A model generated the notes under the pieces. That model was not told where the DNA came from and made no database searches. It saw only the letters and a program-made list of their open reading frames with translations. Positions 1 to 9,080 of a stretch of DNA of 64,000 nucleotides are shown here, in pieces. The DNA is from Bacteroidota bacterium (GTDB lineage Bacteria; Bacteroidota; Bacteroidia; Bacteroidales; SZUA-534), in the NCBI GenBank assembly GCA_003250355.1, contig QKGS01000067.1, forward strand, positions 62,001-126,000, read 5' to 3'. Position 1 is the first letter of the stretch. Each line of letters opens with the position of its first letter. The translations under genes and the position numbers were made by a program.

Positions 1-93
1 CTATTAATGAATGTATTTGCTCCACTTATCGACCATTATGTAGTGCAAGCAAATATTAAGCGTAGATTGAAACGAGTAACCGTAAAAGCATAA
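1..93 (+). CDS. nqrB: Na+-translocating NADH:quinone reductase subunit B, C-terminal end (partial)
   Basis: The window opens inside a gene; the last 30 codons and a TAA stop at 91-93 are visible. The peptide reads MNVFAPLIDHYVVQANIKRR followed by a short basic tail, the form expected for the end of NqrB, an integral membrane subunit that carries covalent FMN and riboflavin. The identity rests mainly on position: NqrC starts only 5 bp downstream and NqrD, E and F follow in the canonical order. The rest of the gene and any nqrA lie to the left of the window. Confidence 0.85.
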   Translation, partial: LLMNVFAPLIDHYVVQANIKRRLKRVTVKA

Positions 94-98
94 TTATC

Positions 99-821
99 AT
101 GGATAGAAACGGAAATAAATATACATTCATTTTTGCAATTGCAATGGTTTTATTGGTAGCTACTCTTTTGTCGATAGCAGCAATAAGCTTAAAGCCATTT
201 CAAGCAAAAAATATAGAGATTGAGAAAAAAACTCAAATTCTAATATCAGTAGCAAAAGCGCAGAATACAGCGCAAGCTGATAATAAAAACAAATATATTG
301 AGACAGAGTATAATAAGTATATTACAAAGAGCTTTGTAGTTAATTCAGCCGGTGATATTATAGACGGCAATGCATTTAATATTGATTTGGCAAAAGAGAA
401 TGCCAAGCCTGTTAATGAACGTCAACTTCCTGTTTACGAGTGTGCCGATGACGATGGTTCAGTAAAATATGTTCTACCTGTTAGGGGTAAGGGATTATGG
501 GGACCTATTTGGGGATACGTGTCGGTTGAAGATGATATGAATACAGTTTATGGAGCAATATTTGACCATAAAGGAGAAACTCCGGGTCTTGGAGCAGAAA
601 TAAATCAATCTTGGTTTCAAGCACCTTTTAAAGGGAAAAAACTATTTGATGAATCAGGCAAGTTGGTTTCAGTAAAAGTAGTAAAGGGTGGTGCTGCTAC
701 TAACGATATTCATGGAGTTGATGCTATATCGGGTGGTACTATTACCAGCGATGGTGTTACATATATGTTACGTGACTGTATGTCAGCATATGAAAAATTC
801 TTATCTAAATCAAAAAAATAG
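99..821 (+). CDS. nqrC: Na+-translocating NADH:quinone reductase subunit C
   Basis: NqrC is a subunit of the sodium-pumping NADH:quinone reductase in the inner membrane and carries a covalently bound FMN. The 240-residue product has one N-terminal membrane helix (about residues 8-30) and then a periplasmic FMN-binding domain. The flavinylation motif is seen near the C-terminus as D-A-I-S-G-G-T, with Thr214 the expected phosphoester attachment site; many NqrC proteins have S-G-A-T here. It lies 5 bp after nqrB and 8 bp before nqrD, so one transcript is likely. The apbE gene at 3554 would supply the enzyme that attaches the FMN. Confidence 0.95.
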   Translation: MDRNGNKYTFIFAIAMVLLVATLLSIAAISLKPFQAKNIEIEKKTQILISVAKAQNTAQADNKNKYIETEYNKYITKSFVVNSAGDIIDGNAFNIDLAKENAKPVNERQLPVYECADDDGSVKYVLPVRGKGLWGPIWGYVSVEDDMNTVYGAIFDHKGETPGLGAEINQSWFQAPFKGKKLFDESGKLVSVKVVKGGAATNDIHGVDAISGGTITSDGVTYMLRDCMSAYEKFLSKSKK

Positions 822-829
822 AGTTAATT

Positions 830-1483
830 ATGAGTGAAAAAGAATCTTTATTTTCAGCAAAAAACCGTAAGCTCATATTTAACCCATTGAGCAAAGATAA
901 TCCTATTGTTGTTCAGGTACTTGGTATTTGTTCTGCTTTAGCGGTTACGGTAAAAATGAAACCTGCATTTGTTATGACACTTTCAGTACTGGTTGTACTG
1001 TCGGTTGCCAATGTTTTGGTTTCATTAATCAGAAACCTTATTCCAAATAGAATTAGAATTATAGTTCAGCTTGTTGTAATTGCAACTTTAGTAATATTAG
1101 TTGATCAGGTTTTAAAAGCTTTTGTATATGACATAAGTAAGCAACTCTCTGTTTTTGTAGGTCTAATAATAACCAACTGTATTCTTATGGGACGCCTTGA
1201 AGCATTTGCTTTAGGTAATAAACCATGGCCATCATTCTTAGACGGAATTGGAAATGCTTTTGGTTATGGTATTATATTAATGATTGTTGCATTTGTACGT
1301 GAATTACTAGGTTCCGGTAGTGTTTTTGGTTTCAAAATTATACCCGATGCATGGTATATTAAAAATGGAGGATTCTATGAAAACAACGGTCTTATGGTAT
1401 TATCACCTATGGCACTTATAACTGTTGGAGTTATAATATGGATACACAGAAGTAGAAACAGAGATTTGGTTGAACAAAAGTAA
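830..1483 (+). CDS. nqrD: Na+-translocating NADH:quinone reductase subunit D
   Basis: NqrD is one of the two related integral membrane subunits (D and E) of the Nqr complex. The 217-residue sequence is almost entirely hydrophobic with about six membrane helices. It contains the conserved [13 protein letters not shown] segment at about residues 115-127; in the Nqr/Rnf family a cysteine here lines the membrane iron site shared by D and E. Length is normal for the family. The gene sits between nqrC and nqrE with gaps of 8 and 11 bp. Confidence 0.95.
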   Translation: MSEKESLFSAKNRKLIFNPLSKDNPIVVQVLGICSALAVTVKMKPAFVMTLSVLVVLSVANVLVSLIRNLIPNRIRIIVQLVVIATLVILVDQVLKAFVYDISKQLSVFVGLIITNCILMGRLEAFALGNKPWPSFLDGIGNAFGYGIILMIVAFVRELLGSGSVFGFKIIPDAWYIKNGGFYENNGLMVLSPMALITVGVIIWIHRSRNRDLVEQK

Positions 1484-1494
1484 CAGACATTATT

Positions 1495-2127
1495 ATGGAA
1501 AATCTATTAAATATATTTATAAAGTCCATTTTTATTGACAATATGATTTTTGCATACTTCCTGGGTATGTGTTCATATCTTGCAGTATCAAAAACAGTCA
1601 ATACCTCATTTGGGCTTGGAATAGCAGTAGTATTTGTTCTTGGAATTACAGTTCCTGTCGATTATTTACTACATAACTATGTTTTACGCGAGGGAGCTCT
1701 TGAATGGCTTAATCCTGAATTTGGAATAAATGGTTCAAAAACTTTAGACCTTAGTTTTTTAAGTTTTATTTTATTTATTGCTGTTATTGCATCAATGGTT
1801 CAACTTGTGGAAATGGTAGTTGAAAAATTTGCTCCGGCTCTATACTCTTCACTTGGCATTTTCCTTCCACTTATAGCTGTAAACTGTGCAATACTTGGAG
1901 GTTCATTATTTATGCAGGAACGCGATTATAATAGTATTGGTGAAGCAACTGTATTTGGTATAGGTTCAGGAATAGGTTTTTTCTTAGCCATAATAGGAAT
2001 TGCAGCAATTCGCGAGAAAATTCGTTACTCCGATATTCCGGCACCTCTGCGAGGGCTTGGTATTACTTTTATAATTACCGGATTAATGGCAATTGCCTTT
2101 ATGGGTTTTATGGGAATTAATTTATAA
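1495..2127 (+). CDS. nqrE: Na+-translocating NADH:quinone reductase subunit E
   Basis: NqrE is the partner of NqrD in the membrane domain of the sodium pump, with opposite topology. The 210-residue protein has about six helices and shows two family cysteine segments, [12 protein letters not shown] near residue 26 and [13 protein letters not shown] near residue 130, which match the iron-binding cysteine positions of the family. The length is slightly above the common 198-205 residues. It is followed after 20 bp by nqrF. Confidence 0.95.
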   Translation: MENLLNIFIKSIFIDNMIFAYFLGMCSYLAVSKTVNTSFGLGIAVVFVLGITVPVDYLLHNYVLREGALEWLNPEFGINGSKTLDLSFLSFILFIAVIASMVQLVEMVVEKFAPALYSSLGIFLPLIAVNCAILGGSLFMQERDYNSIGEATVFGIGSGIGFFLAIIGIAAIREKIRYSDIPAPLRGLGITFIITGLMAIAFMGFMGINL

Positions 2128-2147
2128 CAGACTAAACTAAATAGGAA

Positions 2148-3410
2148 ATGACAATATTAGTAACACAAGGAATGACAACAGGTATGCTTAGCGTCGGAGT
2201 ATTCCTGCTTGTTATTTTGCTTTTGGTTAGCATTCTTCTTTTTGCAAAAAAGAAGCTTACTCCATCGGGCGAAGTAACAATTAATATTAACGAAGGAGAA
2301 AAAGAACTTGTTGTAGAACCGGGAAGTACACTTTTATCGACGCTTGGTAATAATAAAATTTTGCTGCCATCGGCTTGTGGTGGTGGTGGTACTTGCGCTA
2401 TGTGCCGTTGTCAGGTTGAAGAAGGTGCCGGTTCAATACTGCCAACGGAAGCTCCTTATTTTACTCGTAAAGAGCAAGCTGAAAACTGGCGCTTGGCTTG
2501 TCAGGTTAAAGTTAAAGATAACCTTAAAATGAAAATCCCGCATGAGGTTATGGGAGTTAAGAAATGGGAGTGCGAAGTTGTGTCGAACAATAATGTTGCT
2601 ACTTTTATAAAGGAATTTGTAGTGAAATTACCGGCAGGCGAAACTCTAGATTTTAAATCGGGTGGATATATTCAAATTGATGTTCCTAAAATTGATGTCG
2701 ATTTTAAGAATATGATTATTGATGAAGATTATCGTGGCGATTGGGATAAAATGGGACTTTTTGATCTTAAAATGAAAAATCCGGAACCTACTTTCCGTGC
2801 ATATTCTATGGCAAACCACCCTGCAGAGGGCAATATTGTAATGCTAAATATTCGTATTGCAACACCACCATGGGATAGAGCAAAAAATGGTTTTATGAAT
2901 GTTAATCCGGGAGTATGTTCGTCGTATATATTCTCTCGTAAACCGGGCGATAAAGTAACAGTTTCCGGTCCTTATGGTGAATTTTTTATTAAAGAGACTG
3001 AAAATGAAATGATGTTTATAGGTGGTGGTGCTGGTATGGCTCCTATGCGTTCACATATATTTCACTTGTTTCATACTGTAAAAACAGGTCGTAAAGCAAC
3101 ATTTTGGTACGGAGCACGCTCTATGAAAGAGGTTTTTTATAAAGAACAGTTTGATAAAATAGCCGAAGAATTTCCAAATTTTGAGTGGCATTTGGCATTA
3201 TCAGAACCACTTCCCGAGGATAATTGGACAGGTCCAACCGGTTTTATACATCAGGTAATTCACGATAACTATTTAAGCAAACATGAAGAGCCGGAAGATA
3301 TTGAGTATTATCTTTGCGGTCCTCCAATGATGAACGATGCTGTAAATAAAATGCTGTACGACCTTGGAGTTCCTGATGAAATGATAGCTTTTGATGATTT
3401 TGGTTCATAA
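2148..3410 (+). CDS. nqrF: Na+-translocating NADH:quinone reductase subunit F (NADH-oxidising)
   Basis: NqrF accepts electrons from NADH on the cytoplasmic side and passes them through FAD and a [2Fe-2S] cluster into the pump. Visible parts in order are one N-terminal membrane helix (about 14-33), a ferredoxin domain with Cys77, Cys83, Cys86 and Cys118 in the C-x5-C-x2-C-x31-C pattern, a FAD-binding motif R-A-Y-S at 217-220, and the nucleotide motif GGGAGMAPMRSH from about 292. At 420 residues it is full length. It is the last subunit gene, and a strong terminator follows 12 bp after the stop codon. Confidence 0.97.
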   Translation: MTILVTQGMTTGMLSVGVFLLVILLLVSILLFAKKKLTPSGEVTININEGEKELVVEPGSTLLSTLGNNKILLPSACGGGGTCAMCRCQVEEGAGSILPTEAPYFTRKEQAENWRLACQVKVKDNLKMKIPHEVMGVKKWECEVVSNNNVATFIKEFVVKLPAGETLDFKSGGYIQIDVPKIDVDFKNMIIDEDYRGDWDKMGLFDLKMKNPEPTFRAYSMANHPAEGNIVMLNIRIATPPWDRAKNGFMNVNPGVCSSYIFSRKPGDKVTVSGPYGEFFIKETENEMMFIGGGAGMAPMRSHIFHLFHTVKTGRKATFWYGARSMKEVFYKEQFDKIAEEFPNFEWHLALSEPLPEDNWTGPTGFIHQVIHDNYLSKHEEPEDIEYYLCGPPMMNDAVNKMLYDLGVPDEMIAFDDFGS

Positions 3411-3414
3411 AACA

Positions 3415-3457
3415 TAAAAAGAGGGGGTCTAAAAAGTATCGGACACCCCCTTTTTAT
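3415..3457 (+). terminator. Intrinsic terminator after nqrF
   Basis: A GC-rich stem AGGGGGT (3422-3428) pairs with ACCCCCT (3445-3451) around a 16-nt loop and is followed by a T run. An A run precedes the stem, so it could also work in reverse. It closes the nqr operon and separates it from apbE. Confidence 0.85.
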
Positions 3458-3553
3458 TTGTATACATATTCGAGACTTGTATCAAATATCTAACTTAGTG
3501 AGATATAATCAGACTTTTTGGACAGTCGCTTTTTTATATAACTATTTAATTCT

Positions 3554-4549
3554 ATGAAAATAGTCTTTAAAATATGCATTCTAACTTTTTCAATAATCTT
3601 TCTGCTACAATGTAAACCGAAAGAGAGATACATACACAATGAAGGGTTTATTTTTGGTACTACATATCATATAAAGTATGAAAGTACAGTAGATTATCAT
3701 AAAGATATAATCTTATTACTTAATGAATTTAACAAATCGCTTAGTACATACGATAAGAATTCAACAATAAGTAAGATTAATAGAAATGAGAGTTTTACTG
3801 TTGACAGTTACTTTAAAGAGTGCTTCGTAAAAGCACAGAAGATTTCTGAAATTACTAATGGTGCATTTGATATGACAGTAGCCCCCCTGGTAAATATTTG
3901 GGGGTTTGGTTTTGAGCAGTCTGCGGATAACGATAGTTTGTTAATCGACAGCATTAAGCAAATAGTAGGGTATAAGAAGATTGTATTATATGGAGATACA
4001 ATAATTAAGTCGAACCCAAATATAATGCTTGATGCAAGTGCTGTTGCTAAAGGCTATGGGGTTGATATTGTTGCTCAATACTTATTAAATAAAGGCGTTA
4101 CAAACCTAATGGTTGAAATTGGTGGTGAAATTAGTGCAAAAGGTGTTAACCAATCGGGTAAATACTGGAAAGTTGGAATTGATAAGCCAATAGATGACCC
4201 AACCGCTTTAAATAGAGAAATTCAGGAAATAGTTTTTGTTAACAATAAATGTTTGGCAACATCGGGTAATTACCGCCAGTTTTATGTAAAAGATGGTGTT
4301 AAATATTCACATACTATTAATCCTTTTACGGGATATCCTGCCCGTAATACATTATTAAGTACATCGGTTTTGGCCGACGATTGTTTAACTGCCGATGCTT
4401 TTGCAACAGCTTTCATGGTACTTGGAATTGAAGAAGGAGTAGAGTTGGCAAAATCGCTAAATTACATCGATGTTTACTTTATATATTTTTCGCCAGAAGA
4501 TAATGAATTGAAGACTTTCTATACAGAAAAGTTCTTCTTAGAAAAGTAG
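3554..4549 (+). CDS. apbE: FAD:protein FMN transferase (ApbE/Ftp), lipoprotein
   Basis: The enzyme cleaves FAD and attaches the FMN part to a threonine in target proteins such as NqrB and NqrC outside the cytoplasm. A signal peptide ends in the lipobox L-L-Q-C with Cys20 as the lipid site, so the mature protein is probably membrane-anchored on the periplasmic side. Family features seen are the FGTTYHIKYES start of the domain, DMTVAPLVNIWGFG, DASAVAKGYGVD and the C-terminal block HTINPFTGYPA with D-C-L-T-A-D-A-F-A-T-A. The length of 331 residues is normal. It lies just downstream of nqrF but behind a terminator, so it probably has its own transcript. Confidence 0.95.
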   Translation: MKIVFKICILTFSIIFLLQCKPKERYIHNEGFIFGTTYHIKYESTVDYHKDIILLLNEFNKSLSTYDKNSTISKINRNESFTVDSYFKECFVKAQKISEITNGAFDMTVAPLVNIWGFGFEQSADNDSLLIDSIKQIVGYKKIVLYGDTIIKSNPNIMLDASAVAKGYGVDIVAQYLLNKGVTNLMVEIGGEISAKGVNQSGKYWKVGIDKPIDDPTALNREIQEIVFVNNKCLATSGNYRQFYVKDGVKYSHTINPFTGYPARNTLLSTSVLADDCLTADAFATAFMVLGIEEGVELAKSLNYIDVYFIYFSPEDNELKTFYTEKFFLEK

Positions 4550-4647
4550 AATTATTGTGCTAAGCAACATATCATAATTTTATTTCTTCTCATTCATAAG
4601 TTTTATATTGAATATAATATTTCAACTAATCAATCCAAAACTTATCT

Positions 4648-5682
4648 ATGAATGTGTTTTCTCATATATTATTATGTGTAAGTTTAATATTATCGCTTAT
4701 TTCAAGTGCGCAAGTGAAAACTTCAGGAGCAGGAAATAATGATGAAATAGAGATAATTATTAATAATAAAGTTGTAGAATCAATACAGTTATCATTAGAT
4801 GCGTATGATTCATCTGATTTCTTAAACATTACAACTTACGATATAGATGCCCTTATTAAGTCTTGGGAGAAATATAATTCTAAAGAACCTTTAGTAGACG
4901 AAGTTGAGTTAACAGAAGGAAGAACTTTAACGCAAAGTGATTCAATAAAAGAAGACGTAAAACCATTTGTCTCCTCAAGCACCTTACATTATAGCAAACA
5001 AAATGAAATCAAGACTTCATCTGTAAATAAGGAGTATTCAAATGAGGTTTTATTGGGCAATAGTACAAATATTGATTATCAAAATTTAAAATACAGAGTG
5101 CAAATTGCTGCGTCAAAAGTTCCTCTTGATTCTGATTATCTGCAAAAAATATATACAGGCACTAGACAAGTCAAAGAATTTACAGAAGAAGGATGGCATA
5201 AGTACTATATTGCTGAAACAACCACATTAAAAGAAGCTTTAATAATCAGAAAAGAGTCCGCTGTTCACGATGCATTTGTTATGGCATATATGAATGGTGT
5301 TAAAGTTACCTATTATCTCCGGTATTCAGGCAAAAAAGCAGAGAGTAAAGTTGTTGACTATGAGTATAAAACTACAAATATGCCATTGAATAACTCAATT
5401 AATGATTTGGCAGAGTTGAGTAAAAATAAGATAGTTATTGTTGTTCAAATATCAGCAGAGACAAAGGAAGTGAGTATAGATAAGCTTAGAGAAAAATATA
5501 ATGGGAACGAACAAATTAATTATATATATGAAGATGGTTGGCATAAATATTCTTTTGGTAACTATTCTAAATTTTGGCCGGCCAACTATGCAAGAAGGGA
5601 TTGTGGCATAAGCGATGCTTTTGTTGTTGCATATAAAAATGGAAAAAAATATGATTTATGGGCAAATAATAATAATGAATAA
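4648..5682 (+). CDS. Secreted protein with two SPOR-like domains
   Basis: I do not know the exact role. The 344-residue product begins with a signal peptide (hydrophobic stretch at about residues 5-20). Two related segments are visible at about 149-222 and 260-340: each starts with a V-Q-I-(A/S)-A strand, then has (E/D)-G-W-H-K-Y, then D-A-F-V-(M/V)-A-Y-x-N-G. This is the layout of SPOR-like domains, which in other proteins bind denuded peptidoglycan glycans. The region between the signal and the first repeat is polar and probably disordered. It lies 28 bp upstream of a Wza-like gene and may be co-transcribed with the export pair. The SPOR assignment is from pattern only. Confidence 0.7.
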   Translation: MNVFSHILLCVSLILSLISSAQVKTSGAGNNDEIEIIINNKVVESIQLSLDAYDSSDFLNITTYDIDALIKSWEKYNSKEPLVDEVELTEGRTLTQSDSIKEDVKPFVSSSTLHYSKQNEIKTSSVNKEYSNEVLLGNSTNIDYQNLKYRVQIAASKVPLDSDYLQKIYTGTRQVKEFTEEGWHKYYIAETTTLKEALIIRKESAVHDAFVMAYMNGVKVTYYLRYSGKKAESKVVDYEYKTTNMPLNNSINDLAELSKNKIVIVVQISAETKEVSIDKLREKYNGNEQINYIYEDGWHKYSFGNYSKFWPANYARRDCGISDAFVVAYKNGKKYDLWANNNNE

Positions 5683-5710
5683 GTTTTAAACCATACTAAA
5701 TACCCAAAAT

Positions 5711-6475
5711 ATGAAACACATAACAATTAAGAATGTATTGATATTAGCAGTAATTCTATTATCATCATCATGTATACGACAAAGTAAAACATGGATTTTA
5801 CAAGACTCAAAAAATACTACATCAGGAGAATATAGTAATCCTGTAAAAACTGCTTATAAAATTAAACCCGGTGATAACTTATACATAAATGTATTTAGTA
5901 CCGATAAAGGTACCAGTGCTTACTTTCAAACTAATTATCCTCAGTTAATGAGCCAAACATATCTTCATTTGAATAGCTATATAGTAAATGAGGAAGGATA
6001 TATTTCATTTTCAGTTATTGAAAAAATGATGGTTAAGGGTTTAACAGTAGAAGAGGTACAACAAAAATTGCAATCAACTCTTAGTTCCTATTTTAAAGAT
6101 GTTACTGTTTCTGTAAAAATGGTAAGTTACATGGTTTCAGTGATAGGTGAAGTTGAAAGTCCGGGAAAATTTAGAATACCTGAAGAACAATCAAATATTT
6201 TGGAAATTATTGCAATGGCAGGTGGATTTAAAGAATATGCGAACAGAAAAGAAATTACTATTGTTAGACAAACCGATTCGGGTTCTCAAATATTGTATAC
6301 CGACTTAACGGAAAAAAATGCACTTAGTGCCGAAACTTTTTATTTAATGCCTCATGATGTCGTGTATGTAAAATCATTGAAGAGCAAATCAACAACTTAC
6401 GAAAAGCTACCTTACGGAGTACTAATTTCAACGCTTTCGTTAATTATTGCAGTACTTGCGTTAACACAAAACTAA
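5711..6475 (+). CDS. Polysaccharide export lipoprotein (Wza-like)
   Basis: This is an outer-membrane polysaccharide export protein. A lipoprotein signal ends at S-S-S-C with Cys21. The poly-export domain begins at about residue 50 (YKIKPGDNLYINVF), and an SLBB domain follows at about 140-215 (VSVIGEVESPGKFRIPEEQ). A C-terminal hydrophobic helix (about 235-252) fits the membrane-spanning helix of Wza. At 254 residues it is shorter than E. coli Wza and has one SLBB domain, as is common in Bacteroidota. Its stop codon is one base from the BY-kinase start, so the pair is translationally close. Confidence 0.9.
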   Translation: MKHITIKNVLILAVILLSSSCIRQSKTWILQDSKNTTSGEYSNPVKTAYKIKPGDNLYINVFSTDKGTSAYFQTNYPQLMSQTYLHLNSYIVNEEGYISFSVIEKMMVKGLTVEEVQQKLQSTLSSYFKDVTVSVKMVSYMVSVIGEVESPGKFRIPEEQSNILEIIAMAGGFKEYANRKEITIVRQTDSGSQILYTDLTEKNALSAETFYLMPHDVVYVKSLKSKSTTYEKLPYGVLISTLSLIIAVLALTQN

Positions 6476-6476
6476 T

Positions 6477-8807
6477 ATGAAAATATCTGATGATTATTAT
6501 GAAGAGACTATTGATATAAAAGAAATATTATTTAAAGTATTATCTCATAAGTTTCTTTTTATGGTTTTTATTCTTGTTGGCATTGTTATTGCATTTTTAA
6601 TTAATACAATAAAAACCCATAGTTACGAAGTGTATACTACGATTCTTGTTAATGACAAAAATAATACAATCACTACTCAAGACTTAATAGGGATTGATGT
6701 TTACAAAAGTTCAAATAGTATAAATAATGAAATAGAAATTTTAAAATCAGTAAGTTTATTAAAAGAGGTTTTTGGAAACTTAAATATTAATGTTTCATAC
6801 TTTAAAAAAGGTAAGCTTAATAATGTAGAGCTTTATAAGAATGCTCCTTTTGTTGTAAGTGTTGATAGTAATTGTTACTATCCGATAAACTGTTATTTTA
6901 CAGCTAAAATTATTTCGAATGACTCAATTGTAATAAGCAATAGTAGTGGAGAGTTTCTGTTTTATAATTATAAATTAAATACAGGCTTTTTAGAATCTGT
7001 TGAAAAAAAAATATTCTCAGTGAAATTTGAAGATTCTATCAAAACGAGTGTTGGAAATTTTATAATTAATAGGAATACTCTTTTTTCATCAACAGAAAAC
7101 TATATTGGGACAGAGTATCTGTTTTGTTTTAATAATTTTAGAACTAATTATTCTGAATTTAGCAATATTTCACTAAGCAATATCGACAACTCTTCTATTA
7201 TTAAGATTTCATTAAGACACAACTCTTTAGAGAAAAGTATTGATTTTTTGAATGAATTAACTACAATTTATCTAAAGAATGAACTGGATAAAAAGAATAT
7301 TGTTGCTGATCGGACTCTCGATTTTATAAATGAACATCTTATCGAAATAAATGATTCGCTTCTTTCATCAGAGCAGTTGTTGCGAAAATTTCAATCGTCA
7401 AAAAAAGCGTTACAGATTGATTATCAGACGGAAAAATCATTAGAGCAAGCCGATCGCCTGCAAGAACAACTTGCAGAAATAATTATTACAAAAAAATATT
7501 ATGAATATATAATCAAAACACTAAACTATGATAGTATACAATTTGATATTATTGTTCCATCACTTATGAACATCAATAATCAAATTTTAACTGATCAAAT
7601 ATCAAAACTTATTGAATTACAATCGCAGAAAAACAACCTAAAAATAAACTCCAATAGTGAAAACCCATATATAACATCGCTTAACGAAAAAATTAAAAAT
7701 TCGAAAGATGTAATAACTGAATACATTAACAATGAAACAAATAATATTGATACTAAAATCAATAATATAAACACAAGGATAAATAATACTTTCGATAAGA
7801 TTAATAATATTCCGGAAACACAAAGAGAGCTACTTAAATATGAGCGTAAATTCAATATATATAACAATATATACACCTTCCTGCTCGAAAAGAAATCGGA
7901 AACATTGCTTACTAAGGCTTCTAATACTCCAAATAATTATGTGATAGATGCAGCTAACAGATACAATTACAAAGTGATAACTAAAAAAAGTGGTAATATA
8001 TATTTGACATTATTATTTCTAAGCTTAATCATTCCATCTCTCTATATATTCTTTAAATATTATTTCAACAAAAAAATATTATCAGACAAGGATATTAACG
8101 GAATATGTAATTATCCGATTTTAGCTCACATTTTGAAAGGTAAATCAGAAGAAAATGCTTTTTTGGATACAAAATCAAATATTGCAGAATCATTCAGAAT
8201 GCTTCGTACTAATTTAGATTTTGCAATAAGAGATAAGAAATCAAAAATTATTCTCATAACATCGTCTATTCAAGGAGAAGGTAAAAGTTATGTTTCAGGA
8301 AATCTGGCACGGAGTTTAGCGATTAATAATAAAAAAGCTATACTGTTGGTTTTTGATTTAAGAAAACCCAAATTATATTTCGATAATATTCATAATAATT
8401 TTGGTATTACCGACTTTTTAATAAATAAGAAAGATTTAGATGAGATAATTCACAAAACAGGTAAAAATAACCCTGATATAATTACGGCAGGTACCCAGCC
8501 ACCTAACCCTGCAGAAATAATAAATACAGAAAACACAAAAAAATTATTCGATGAACTGAGGAAAAAATATGATTATATAATTGTAGATACTCCTCCAATA
8601 GGTATAATAGTTGACGGTATGCTATTAACCGACTATTCCGATGCAAATATTGTAATAGTGAGATATAACTATACGCCGGCAAAACAATTTGAGAATACTA
8701 TCAAAAACATTAACTCAAAGAATATTAATAAAACATACATTATTCCAAATTACATGGACACAAATAATAACCAATATGGATATTATTATAAATATGAATA
8801 CAATTAA
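6477..8807 (+). CDS. Wzc-like chain-length determinant / tyrosine autokinase (BY-kinase)
   Basis: The protein couples an inner-membrane chain-length (Wzz) domain with a cytoplasmic bacterial tyrosine kinase. Membrane helices lie at about residues 25-45 and 508-525 with a long, partly coiled-coil periplasmic part between them. The kinase domain shows Walker A SSIQGEGKSYVSGN near residue 600, the A-prime motif VFDLRKPKLY and the Walker B-like YIIVDTPPIGIIVDG. The C-terminus ends in a tyrosine-rich tail (YGYYYKYEYN), the autophosphorylation cluster typical of these kinases. It is paired with the preceding Wza-like gene. The coding sequence is very AT-rich with many Asn/Ile repeats. It overlaps the convergent small gene at 8804 by 4 bp. 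Confidence 0.92.
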   Translation: MKISDDYYEETIDIKEILFKVLSHKFLFMVFILVGIVIAFLINTIKTHSYEVYTTILVNDKNNTITTQDLIGIDVYKSSNSINNEIEILKSVSLLKEVFGNLNINVSYFKKGKLNNVELYKNAPFVVSVDSNCYYPINCYFTAKIISNDSIVISNSSGEFLFYNYKLNTGFLESVEKKIFSVKFEDSIKTSVGNFIINRNTLFSSTENYIGTEYLFCFNNFRTNYSEFSNISLSNIDNSSIIKISLRHNSLEKSIDFLNELTTIYLKNELDKKNIVADRTLDFINEHLIEINDSLLSSEQLLRKFQSSKKALQIDYQTEKSLEQADRLQEQLAEIIITKKYYEYIIKTLNYDSIQFDIIVPSLMNINNQILTDQISKLIELQSQKNNLKINSNSENPYITSLNEKIKNSKDVITEYINNETNNIDTKINNINTRINNTFDKINNIPETQRELLKYERKFNIYNNIYTFLLEKKSETLLTKASNTPNNYVIDAANRYNYKVITKKSGNIYLTLLFLSLIIPSLYIFFKYYFNKKILSDKDINGICNYPILAHILKGKSEENAFLDTKSNIAESFRMLRTNLDFAIRDKKSKIILITSSIQGEGKSYVSGNLARSLAINNKKAILLVFDLRKPKLYFDNIHNNFGITDFLINKKDLDEIIHKTGKNNPDIITAGTQPPNPAEIINTENTKKLFDELRKKYDYIIVDTPPIGIIVDGMLLTDYSDANIVIVRYNYTPAKQFENTIKNINSKNINKTYIIPNYMDTNNNQYGYYYKYEYN

Positions 8808-9028
8808 AACTCCTTTATGAAACTTAGTTGCTTTAAACGTAATTCTTCTTTTACTTTATTACGCTCTATTTTATCATAAGAGTTTGCACAAGAAATACCT
8901 TTTTGTTTTAATCCTTTATTTTGACCTACGTGCGTATTGGGGAAAGTCTTTTTTCTGAATATAATATTAAATGCTAATAATAATACTGCTATTATTACTA
9001 ATCCTAATGTTATTGCTATTAGTTCCAT
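8804..9028 (-). CDS. Small conserved membrane protein (74 residues)
   Basis: The product has one N-terminal membrane helix (about residues 3-24) followed by a short basic cytoplasmic tail with FPNTHVGQNKGLKQKGISC. This pattern (F-P-x-T-x-x-G-x-N-K-x-(L/M)-x-x-x-G-I-x-C) resembles small membrane proteins I know from Bacteroidota with no assigned function. It lies between two convergent BY-kinase genes, overlapping one by 4 bp. That placement suggests, but does not show, a link to polysaccharide export. Confidence 0.7.
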   Translation of the reverse strand: MELIAITLGLVIIAVLLLAFNIIFRKKTFPNTHVGQNKGLKQKGISCANSYDKIERNKVKEELRLKQLSFIKEF

Positions 9029-9080
9029 TTTATTATTTGTATATATTACACATAACAGTAGTTAAAGCAAAGTGTTCATT

